35,661 nucleotides of DNA. It comes from Streptococcus sp. 68. GTDB lineage: Bacteria; Bacillota; Bacilli; Lactobacillales; Streptococcaceae. This document shows positions 25,445 through 34,737 of the stretch, piece after piece (position 1 is the stretch's first letter; every line of letters begins with the position of its first letter). The notes below the pieces were generated by a model. It was not told the DNA's origin and searched no databases. It worked only from the letters and a program-made list of their open reading frames with translations. Location of the stretch: assembly GCF_013277415.1 (NCBI RefSeq), contig NZ_VMMX01000020.1, positions 23,849 through 59,509 of the forward strand, in the 5' to 3' direction. The translations under genes were made by a program, and so were the position numbers.

Positions 25445-25506
25445 GGGCACCTCTTTTAGAGGTCGGGGCTCCCTAGTTCTTAGGGAGCTATTTTTGTTTT
25501 TTCAAG
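25445..25506 (+). promoter_or_regulatory. pyrG CTP-responsive attenuator leader
   Basis: The predicted transcript begins GGGC, as at Bacillus subtilis pyrG, where low CTP makes polymerase stutter and add extra G residues that pair with the C/U-rich side of the terminator. Here the terminator is GCTCCCTA (25468-25475) with TAGGGAGC (25481-25488), followed by a T-rich run. An earlier hairpin ACCTCT/AGAGGT lies at 25449-25463. All the parts of that mechanism are visible; the regulation itself is inferred. Confidence 0.8.
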
Positions 25507-25622
25507 AAGTTATCTTCTTGTATTTTAGTTGTGAATCTGGTGCAGTAGTCCCAGATTATTCTTATTAGTAGGCTCTTGTTTTCTATGTCCCCTCGTAGTC
25601 AGCAAGACCTTGAGCATTTTAG

Positions 25623-27242
<1,620 letters not shown>

Positions 27243-27252
27243 CAAAACCAGA

Positions 27253-27282
27253 ACCTTTGAGAACAATCTCAGAGGTTTTTTT
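27253..27282 (+). terminator. pyrG terminator
   Basis: ACCTTTGAGA and TCTCAGAGGT pair over ten positions (one G-U) around an ACAA loop, followed by seven T residues. Confidence 0.85.
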
Positions 27283-27510
27283 GCATACGATGGATATTGC
27301 AGTATATCTGAGGTAGGAGTCCTCTGTGTGTACCTGCTACCCTTGAAATCAATAGCGACTCCCTCTTGCCCTGTGCTAGTGAATGGATTTATCAGTATAT
27401 TGAAATAAAATCTGAACAAATTAATTCGGAGAGCCAAATCAATTTATAGAAATATTTTAGCAGTTAAGGTGTACTGTTATAGATTCAATACACTATACTT
27501 TTTTAATTTA
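27283..27510. other. gene-free stretch
   Basis: With the BOX element that follows, this makes a gap of about 430 bases between pyrG and the Na/Pi cotransporter terminator. I see no protein-like frame or RNA gene. It contains the inverted partner (27401-27420) of the 20-bp repeat at 3851-3870. Confidence 0.5.
27401..27420. repeat. 20-bp repeat, inverted copy of 3851-3870
   Basis: TGAAATAAAATCTGAACAAA is the exact reverse complement of 3851-3870, 23.5 kb away. It may be an insertion-sequence end remnant; the element is not identified. Confidence 0.5.
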
Positions 27511-27613
27511 TACTCTTCGAAAATCAAATTCAAACCACGTCAGCTTCACCTTGCCGTACTCAAGTACAGCCTGCGGCTAGCTTCCTAGTTTGCTCTTTGA
27601 TTTTCATTGAGTA
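27511..27613 (+). repeat. BOX element (boxA-boxC, no boxB)
   Basis: 103 bases beginning TACTCTTCGAAAATCAAA and ending TTTGATTTTCATTGAGTA, which are near-perfect inverted ends. The boxA interior CACGTCAGCTTCACCTTGCC and the boxC interior CTGCGGCTAGCTTCCTAG are intact, with a palindromic TACTCAAGTA joining them where boxB copies would otherwise sit. Confidence 0.88.
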
Positions 27614-27670
27614 TTAATCCACCATATCTGCAGAATACTCTTTCAGTTTCATTCAGCCTAGTCTTGCTTA

Positions 27671-27709
27671 GGAAAAAAGCAAAAAGCCATCCCATTCAGG
27701 ATAGCTTCT
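27671..27709 (-). terminator. terminator of the Na/Pi cotransporter gene
   Basis: On the minus strand AGCTATCC and GGGATGGCT form a hairpin followed by TTTTGCTTTTTT, just after the stop codon at 27716. Confidence 0.75.
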
Positions 27710-27715
27710 TGGTTC

Positions 27716-29347
27716 TTAGATTTGTTCTGCAAAAACCTTTTCAGCAAGGTTCATAGCGTGGTCTGATACACGAGTGTAGTGTGAGATGATGTCGATAAAG
27801 TTGACCCCAGCTTGTGTTGAACATTCGCCTTTATTGAGGCGTTTGATGTGAGTTTTTCTGAGAACACGTTCTATCTTATTGATTGCTTCATGACGTTCTA
27901 CAAGACTGCGTGCTTTTTCAATGTCATTGTTTTCCACACTATACAGAGCATCTTTGATAAAGTCACTAGTTTGACGGTAAACTTCCTCTAATTCTTTCAA
28001 GGCGGCATCAGAAAATTCAACATTTTTCCGTTGAAGATAGTCAGTCAGATTGAGTAGAGCCTCCGCGTGGTCTCCAATCCGTTCCAAATCACGGGAGGAA
28101 TCAAGGATATTGGTGAGCACTTCGCTTTCTTTTTGACTGAGAGCTTCGCTTGAAAGGGCAATGAGATAACGTGTTAATTGCTCATCGATGGTGTTAATGG
28201 CTTCTTCGGTTTTATGCCCTTTTTCAGCAACTTTTTCATCCAAGTCAATGATATACTGATAGGAAAGGTCAAAGGCTTTGGCAGCGTAGTTTCCTAAGTG
28301 CAAGAGCTCTTTCTTAGCATTTCCGAGAGCGATAGATGGGGCTTGTTTGATGAAGTGTTCATCAAGATATAAGGGTTCGTATTTGACAACCTCGTCCTCT
28401 CCAGGAATAATCTTGGTTACAAAGTAAGCCAGAGCTCCGATAAATGGAAATTGGACAATGGTATTGGTAATATTAAAGGTTCCGTGAGCAAAGGCGATGG
28501 TCATTTCCGGTGCTAGATTTAGCGTGGTTTCAAACCAATGAATCAGGGCTGTAAAAGGAACTAGAAAAATAACGCAGACGACTGTTCCGATAACGTTGAA
28601 GGCAACATGAGCTCCTGCTACCCGTTTAGCTGCAATATTAGCACCTAAAGAGGCAATGATGGCTGTAATGGTTGTCCCGATATTGTCACCAAATAGAACT
28701 GGCAAAGCTCCTTGCAGGTCAATGAGGTTGCTGGCGTAGAGGTTTTGTAAAATCCCGATGGTAGCCGAGGAAGCTTGAATCAGTAAGGTCAAGCCGGTAC
28801 CGACAAAGACACCCAAAACAGGATTCTTACTTAGCTCAATCATATAGTCTTTAAAGACCTGTAAATCTTTGAGTGGAGCCATTGCGCCACTCATGAGATT
28901 GAGGGCAAAAAAGATACCACCGACACCAAAGAGGATGCGTCCGATATTATTGACTGTCCGATTTTTTGTAAAGAAGAGGCAGACAGCACCGATAAAGAGC
29001 ATAGGCAGGGCATAGTCACCTAGTTTAAACCCAATAAGAAAGGATGTGACTGTTGTCCCAATATTAGCCCCCATGACAATCCCGATAGCCTGACGTAAGG
29101 TTAGGAGACCGGCACTGACCAGACCGACTGTGATAACTGTTACACCAGAACTAGACTGAATTAGAGCAGTCATCCCAATACCAACCAGAACTCCAAAGAA
29201 AGGATTACTAGTATACTTGTCAATGTAAAAACGAAGGCGATCTCCAGCAGCTTGCTGCAAACCGTCTCCCATGGTCTTGATACTATATAAGAATAGCCCT
29301 AGACCACCTAAAAAGTGAAATAAAATTTCCTGCCAATTAATGGACAT
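27716..29347 (-). CDS. Na+/phosphate cotransporter with C-terminal PhoU-like domain
   Basis: A 543-residue membrane protein of the NptA/PNaS family. The two inverted halves carry the signature QSSS (64-67, ALIQSSSGVTV) and QASS (191-194, LLIQASSATIG), each followed by a GANIGTT/GDNIGTT segment. About nine membrane spans end near residue 320, followed by a cytoplasmic PhoU-like helical region (about 350-543, with DSSRDLERIGDHAEALLNL) that is expected to tune uptake. GGAGGA lies before the ATG. It is transcribed alone on the minus strand, with a terminator at 27671-27709, and is divergent from the GH85 gene. Confidence 0.93.
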   Translation of the reverse strand: MSINWQEILFHFLGGLGLFLYSIKTMGDGLQQAAGDRLRFYIDKYTSNPFFGVLVGIGMTALIQSSSGVTVITVGLVSAGLLTLRQAIGIVMGANIGTTVTSFLIGFKLGDYALPMLFIGAVCLFFTKNRTVNNIGRILFGVGGIFFALNLMSGAMAPLKDLQVFKDYMIELSKNPVLGVFVGTGLTLLIQASSATIGILQNLYASNLIDLQGALPVLFGDNIGTTITAIIASLGANIAAKRVAGAHVAFNVIGTVVCVIFLVPFTALIHWFETTLNLAPEMTIAFAHGTFNITNTIVQFPFIGALAYFVTKIIPGEDEVVKYEPLYLDEHFIKQAPSIALGNAKKELLHLGNYAAKAFDLSYQYIIDLDEKVAEKGHKTEEAINTIDEQLTRYLIALSSEALSQKESEVLTNILDSSRDLERIGDHAEALLNLTDYLQRKNVEFSDAALKELEEVYRQTSDFIKDALYSVENNDIEKARSLVERHEAINKIERVLRKTHIKRLNKGECSTQAGVNFIDIISHYTRVSDHAMNLAEKVFAEQI

Positions 29348-29520
29348 TTCTTTTTCCTCCGAAAAATAATAACGGAATTTCTCCTATTCTATTTTAAAGG
29401 ATAAAAGTAAATCTAACAAGTGTTAAGCTAAGATTTTAGAAAGAAAATTCGTGAGAAAAGGCCTTAATTATATTAATTTTACCAATTTCTAACCTAGATA
29501 TAGATATTTCCTTTTATATA

Positions 29521-29548
29521 TTGACATTTAAAAGAAATATTTTAAAAT
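29521..29548 (+). promoter_or_regulatory. GH85 gene promoter
   Basis: TTGACA (29521-29526), 16 bases, TAAAAT (29543-29548), about 100 bases before the start codon. A small ATCCC/GGGAT hairpin follows in the leader (about 29567-29583). Confidence 0.65.
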
Positions 29549-29595
29549 TAGGGAGAAATTATCTTAATCCCTGTGATTGGGATAAAAATTTTACG

Positions 29596-29616
29596 AAGAA
29601 AGTTAAGCGCTTTCTT
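29596..29616 (+). promoter_or_regulatory. cre-like palindrome in the GH85 leader
   Basis: AAGAAAG and CTTTCTT form a perfect 7-bp stem. Within it GTTAAGCGCTTTCT (29602-29615) matches the cre consensus with three mismatches and a perfect CG core. Being downstream of the promoter, it would act as a CcpA roadblock. Either role (RNA hairpin or operator) is a prediction. Confidence 0.4.
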
Positions 29617-29650
29617 TAAAATAATAAAATCAATCTTTTAGGAGGAGAAA

Positions 29651-32600
29651 ATGAAGAATTCATTTTTTGAAAGACGTTGTCGGTACAGTATTCGTAAGTT
29701 ATCAGTAGGAGCCTGCTCGCTGATGATTGGGGCTGTTTTATTTGCTGGTCCAGCCTTGGCAGAAGAAACTGCAGTTCCTGAAAATAGCGGAGTCAATACA
29801 GAGCTTGTTTCAGGGGAGAGTGAGCATTCGGCCAATGAAGTTGATCAGCAGAATGAAGGAGAACATGCTAGAGAAAATAAGCCAGAAAAGGCAGAAGGAG
29901 TAGCGACAGCATCTGACACTGCTTCGCCAGCAAGCAATGAAGCTGCAACTACTGAAACTGCAGAGGCAGTAAGCGTAGCTAAATCAGAGGAAAAACCAAG
30001 TGAGGTGGCTGCAGAAACACCATCTGCAGAAGCAAAACCAAAGTCTGACAAGGAAACGGAAGCAAAGCCTGAAGCAACTAGCCAAGGAGATGAGTCTAAG
30101 CCAGCAGCAGAAGCTAATAAGACTGAAAAAGAAGTCCAGCCAGATGTCCCTAAAAATACGGACAAAACATTAAAACCAAAGGAAATCAAATTTAATTCTT
30201 GGGAAGAATTGTTAAAATGGGAACCAGGTGCTCGTGAAGATGATGCTATTAACCGCGGGTCTGTCGCCCTCGCTTCACGTCGGACAGGTCATTTGGTTAA
30301 TGAAAAAGCTAGCAAGGAAGCAAAAGTTCAAGCCCTATCAAACACCAATTCTAAAGCAAAAGACCATGCTTCTGTTGGTGGAGAAGAGTTCAAGGCCTAT
30401 GCTTTTGACTATTGGCAATATCTAGATTCAATGGTCTTCTGGGAAGGTCTCGTACCAACGCCTGACGTTATTGATGCAGGTCACCGTAACGGGGTTCCTG
30501 TATATGGTACACTCTTCTTCAACTGGTCTAATAGTATTGCAGATCAAGAAAAATTCGCTGAAGCTTTGAAGCAAGACTCAGATGGTAGCTTCCCAATTGC
30601 CCGTAAATTGGTGGATATGGCCAAGTATTATGGCTATGATGGCTATTTCATCAACCAAGAAACAACTGGGGATTTGGTTGAACCTCTTGGAGAAAAGATG
30701 CGCCAGTTTATGCTCTATACCAAGGAGTATGCTGCTAAGGTAAACCATCCAATCAAGTATTCTTGGTACGATGCTATGACCTATAACTATGGACGTTACC
30801 ACCAAGATGGTTTGGGAGAATACAACTACCAATTCATGCAACCTGAGGGAGATAAGGTTCCAGCAGATAACTTCTTTGCTAACTTTAACTGGGATAAGGC
30901 TAAAAATGATTACACTATTGCAACTGCCAACTGGATTGGTCGTAATCCTTATGATGTATTTGCAGGTTTGGAATTGCAACAGGGTGGTTCCTACAAGACC
31001 AAGGTTAAGTGGAATGACATTTTAGATGAAAATGGGAAATTACGCCTTTCTCTTGGTTTGTTCGCCCCAGATACCATTACAAGTTTAGGAAAAACTGGTG
31101 AAGATTATCATAAGAATGAAGATATCTTCTTTACAGGTTACCAAGGTGATCCTACTGGCCAAAAACCAGGTGATAAAGATTGGTATGGGATTGCTAACCT
31201 AGTTGCGGACCGTACGCCAGCAGTAGGTAATACTTTTACTACTTCTTTTAATACAGGTCATGGTAGAAAATGGTTCGTAGATGGTAAGGTTTCTAAGGAT
31301 TCTGAGTGGAATTACCGTTCAGTTTCAGGTGTTCTTCCAACATGGCGCTGGTGGCAAAAATCAACTGGCGATAAGTTGAAAGCAAGCTATGATTTTGAAG
31401 ATGCTTATAATGGTGGAACTTCTCTCAAATTTGCAGGGGATCTTTCAGGTGCGACCAAGCAAGATGTGAATTTGTACTCTACTCGCTTGAAGGTGACAGA
31501 TACCACCAAATTGCATGTTGCCCACAAAGGAGGCAAAGGGACCAAGGTTTATGTAGAATTTGCAACCAAGAAAGATTATACCTACGGTGATGAAGCTGCC
31601 CGTAAAGAATTGACAGTTTCAGATAACTGGACTACCGATGATTTTGATTTGAGTGCCTTGGCAGGTAAAACAATTTACGGTATTAAACTCTATTTTGAAA
31701 ATGATAAAGACTTAAAAGGTTATCAATTTAACTTGGGGCAATTGACCATCAGCAATAATCAAGATGCTCCTCAGGCACCAACCACAGTAGCTGTAGCCAA
31801 ACAAGTCCTAAAAAATGCCCAAGAAGCAGAAGCAGTCGTGCAATTTAAAGGCAACAAGGATGCAGATTTCTATGAAGTTTACGAAAAAGATGGAGACAGC
31901 TGGAAATTACTAACTGGCTCATCTTCTACAACTATTTATCTACCAAAAGTTAGCCGTTCAGCAAGTGCTCAAGGTACAACTCAAGAACTGAAAGTTGTAG
32001 CAGTCGGTAAAAATGGAGTTCGTTCAGAAGCTGCAACCACAACCTTTGATTGGGGCATGACTGTAAAAGATACCAGCCTACCAAAACCATTAGCTGAAAA
32101 TATCGTACCAGGTGCAACAGTTATTGATAGTACCTTCCCTAAAACAGAAGGTGGGGAAGGCATAGAAGGCATGTTGAATGGTACCATTACCAGTCTGTCA
32201 GACAAGTGGTCTTCTGGACAATTAAGTGGTAGTGTGGATATTCGTTTGACCCAGCCACGTACAGTTGTTAGATGGGTGATGGACCATGCTGGAGCTGGTG
32301 GAGAATCTGTAAACGACGGTTTGATGAACACCAAAGATTTTGACCTCTATTATAAAGATGCGGATGGTCAATGGAAGTTGGCTAAGGAAGTCCGTGGCAA
32401 TAAAGCCCATGTTACAGATATTACCCTTGATAAACCAATCACAGCTCAAGATTGGCGCTTGAATGTTGTCACTTCTGACAATGGAACTCCATGGAAGGCT
32501 ATTCGTATCTATAACTGGAAAATGTATGAAAAGCTTGATACAGAAAGTGTCAATATTCCGATGGCCAAGACTGCAGCTCGTACTTTAGGCAATAACAAGG

Positions 32601-34660
32601 TACAAGTTGGCTTTGCAGATGTACCAGCTGGAGCTACCATTACCGTTTATGATAATCCAAATTCTCAAACTCCGCTTGCAACCTTGAAGAGCGAAGTTGG
32701 AGGAGACCTAGCAAGTGCACCATTGGATTTGACAAATCAATCTGGTCTTCTTTACTATCGTACCCAGTTGCCAGGCAAGGAAATTAGTAATGTCCTAGCA
32801 GTTTCTGTTCCAAAAGATGACAGAAGAATCAAGTCAGTCAGCCTAGAAACAGAACCTAAGAAAACAAGCTACGCCGAAGGGGAGGATTTGGACCTTAGAG
32901 GTGGTGTTCTTCGAGTTCAGTATGAAGGAGGAGCTGAGGACGAGCTCATTCGCCTAACTCACGCAGGTGTATCAGTATCAGGCTTTGATACGCATCATAA
33001 GGGAGAACAAAATCTTACTTTACAATATTTGGGACAACCAGTAAATGCGAAGTTGTCAGTGACTGTCACTAGCCAAGATGAAGCAAGTCCGAAAACTATT
33101 TTGGGAATTGAAGTGAGTCAGGAACCGAAAAAAGATTACCTAGTTGGTGATAGCTTAGACTTGTCTGAAGGACGCTTTGCAGTGGCTTATAGCAATGACA
33201 CCATGGAAGAACATTCCTTTACTGATGAGGGAGTTGAAATTACTGGTTACCATGCTCAAAAGACTGGTCGTCAAACCTTGACGCTTCGTTACCAAGGTCA
33301 TAAAGTCAACTTTGATGTTTTGGTATCTCCAAAAGCAGCATTGAACGATGAGTACCTTAAACAAAAATTAGCAGAAGTTGAAGCGGCTAAGAACAAGGTG
33401 GTCTATAACTTTGCTTCACCAGAAGTAAAAGAAGTCTTCTTGAAAGCAATTGAAGCGGCTGAACAAGTGTTGAAAGACCATGAAACTAGCACCCAAGATC
33501 AGGTTAATGACCGACTTAATAAATTGACAGAAGCTCATAAAGCTCTGAATGGTCAAGAGAAATTTACGGAAGAAAAGACTGAACTCGATCGCTTAACAGG
33601 TGAGGCTCAAGAACTCTTGGCTGCCAAACCAAACCATCCTTCAGGTTCTGCCCTAGCCCCACTTCTTGAAAAGAACAAGGTCTTGGTTGAAAAAGTAGAT
33701 TTGAGTCCAGAAGAGCTTGCGACAGCGAAACAGAGTCTAAAAGATCTGGTTGCCCTATTGAAAGAAGACAAGCCAGCAGTCTTTTCTGATAGTAAAACAG
33801 GTGTTGAAGTACACTTCTCAAATAAAGAGAAGACTATCATCAAGGGCTTGAAAGTAGAGCGTGTTCAAGCAAGTGCTGAAGAGAAGAAATACTTTGCTGG
33901 AGAAGATGCTCATGTCTTTGAAATAGAAGGTCTAGATGAAAAAGGCCAAGACGTTGATCTCTCTTACGCTTCTATTGTGAAAATTCCAATTGAAAAAGAT
34001 AAGAAAGTGAAGAAAGTCTTCTTCTTACCTGAAGGAAAAGCAGCAGTAGAATTGGCTTTTGAACAAACGGATAGTCATGTCATCTTTACAGCACCACACT
34101 TTACTCATTATGCCTTTGTTTATGAATCTGCTGAAAAACCACGAGTAGAATCTAATGGTGCAAATGACCTTGTTACTATCTCAACTAAACCAGAACAACA
34201 AAACACAGTCCTTTCAAAACCTACTAATCAACCTCCTTCTGATAAACAAAAGGCTCCTAAATTGGAAGTTCAAGAGGAAAAGGTTGCTTTTGACCGTCAA
34301 GAGCATGAAAATGCTGATATGCTAGTTGGGGAACAACGAGTCATCATACAGGGACGAGATGGTCTGTTGAGACATGTCTTTGAAGTTGATGGGAACGGTC
34401 AGCGTCGCCTTCGTTCAACAGAAGTCATCCAAGAAGCGATTCCAGAAATTGTTGAAATTGGAACAAAAGTAAAAATAGAACCAGCAGTAGTAGCTACACA
34501 GGAAAAATCAGCTCAAAATACAGCAGTTAAATCAGAAGAAGCAAGCAAACAATTGCCAAATACAGGGACAGTTGCTACAAATGAAGTCTTAATAGCAGGA
34601 TTGGCCAGCCTTGGCTTTGCTAGTTTAGCCTTGACATTGAAACAGAAAAAAAGAAGATGA
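29651..34660 (+). CDS. cell-wall endo-beta-N-acetylglucosaminidase, GH85 (EndoD type)
   Basis: A 1669-residue surface enzyme that cuts the GlcNAc-GlcNAc bond in the core of N-glycans. The YSIRK signal peptide (RYSIRKLSVGACSLMIGAV) ends at about ALA37. Residues 38-175 are a repetitive Ala/Glu/Lys/Pro spacer. The GH85 catalytic region is about 180-560, with the Asn335/Glu337 pair in GYFINQETTG. A beta-sandwich, an FN3-like region (about 706-805), a discoidin/CBM32-like domain (811-958), two Ig-like repeats (1058-1138, 1148-1226), a FIVAR-like helical repeat (1230-1301) and a G5-like segment (1563-1610) follow. The sortase motif LPNTG is at 1635-1639. AGGAGGAG precedes the ATG. It matches the pneumococcal EndoD architecture. 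Confidence 0.96.
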   Translation: MKNSFFERRCRYSIRKLSVGACSLMIGAVLFAGPALAEETAVPENSGVNTELVSGESEHSANEVDQQNEGEHARENKPEKAEGVATASDTASPASNEAATTETAEAVSVAKSEEKPSEVAAETPSAEAKPKSDKETEAKPEATSQGDESKPAAEANKTEKEVQPDVPKNTDKTLKPKEIKFNSWEELLKWEPGAREDDAINRGSVALASRRTGHLVNEKASKEAKVQALSNTNSKAKDHASVGGEEFKAYAFDYWQYLDSMVFWEGLVPTPDVIDAGHRNGVPVYGTLFFNWSNSIADQEKFAEALKQDSDGSFPIARKLVDMAKYYGYDGYFINQETTGDLVEPLGEKMRQFMLYTKEYAAKVNHPIKYSWYDAMTYNYGRYHQDGLGEYNYQFMQPEGDKVPADNFFANFNWDKAKNDYTIATANWIGRNPYDVFAGLELQQGGSYKTKVKWNDILDENGKLRLSLGLFAPDTITSLGKTGEDYHKNEDIFFTGYQGDPTGQKPGDKDWYGIANLVADRTPAVGNTFTTSFNTGHGRKWFVDGKVSKDSEWNYRSVSGVLPTWRWWQKSTGDKLKASYDFEDAYNGGTSLKFAGDLSGATKQDVNLYSTRLKVTDTTKLHVAHKGGKGTKVYVEFATKKDYTYGDEAARKELTVSDNWTTDDFDLSALAGKTIYGIKLYFENDKDLKGYQFNLGQLTISNNQDAPQAPTTVAVAKQVLKNAQEAEAVVQFKGNKDADFYEVYEKDGDSWKLLTGSSSTTIYLPKVSRSASAQGTTQELKVVAVGKNGVRSEAATTTFDWGMTVKDTSLPKPLAENIVPGATVIDSTFPKTEGGEGIEGMLNGTITSLSDKWSSGQLSGSVDIRLTQPRTVVRWVMDHAGAGGESVNDGLMNTKDFDLYYKDADGQWKLAKEVRGNKAHVTDITLDKPITAQDWRLNVVTSDNGTPWKAIRIYNWKMYEKLDTESVNIPMAKTAARTLGNNKVQVGFADVPAGATITVYDNPNSQTPLATLKSEVGGDLASAPLDLTNQSGLLYYRTQLPGKEISNVLAVSVPKDDRRIKSVSLETEPKKTSYAEGEDLDLRGGVLRVQYEGGAEDELIRLTHAGVSVSGFDTHHKGEQNLTLQYLGQPVNAKLSVTVTSQDEASPKTILGIEVSQEPKKDYLVGDSLDLSEGRFAVAYSNDTMEEHSFTDEGVEITGYHAQKTGRQTLTLRYQGHKVNFDVLVSPKAALNDEYLKQKLAEVEAAKNKVVYNFASPEVKEVFLKAIEAAEQVLKDHETSTQDQVNDRLNKLTEAHKALNGQEKFTEEKTELDRLTGEAQELLAAKPNHPSGSALAPLLEKNKVLVEKVDLSPEELATAKQSLKDLVALLKEDKPAVFSDSKTGVEVHFSNKEKTIIKGLKVERVQASAEEKKYFAGEDAHVFEIEGLDEKGQDVDLSYASIVKIPIEKDKKVKKVFFLPEGKAAVELAFEQTDSHVIFTAPHFTHYAFVYESAEKPRVESNGANDLVTISTKPEQQNTVLSKPTNQPPSDKQKAPKLEVQEEKVAFDRQEHENADMLVGEQRVIIQGRDGLLRHVFEVDGNGQRRLRSTEVIQEAIPEIVEIGTKVKIEPAVVATQEKSAQNTAVKSEEASKQLPNTGTVATNEVLIAGLASLGFASLALTLKQKKRR

Positions 34661-34675
34661 AGATTAAATAAAAGA

Positions 34676-34700
34676 TTTTTTTTTTTTTTTGGGGTATAAT
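34676..34700 (+). promoter_or_regulatory. 15-T tract next to a perfect -10 box
   Basis: Fifteen consecutive T residues (34676-34690), GGGG, then TATAAT (34695-34700), 37 bases before the next start codon. No good -35 exists at 16-18 bases; the T run occupies the spacer. A change in T number would shift promoter geometry. The run may also serve in termination of the GH85 mRNA, although no stable stem precedes it. Confidence 0.6.
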
Positions 34701-34737
34701 AACTTTAAAATTATTTTTTTTGAAAGGTTTTGTATTT

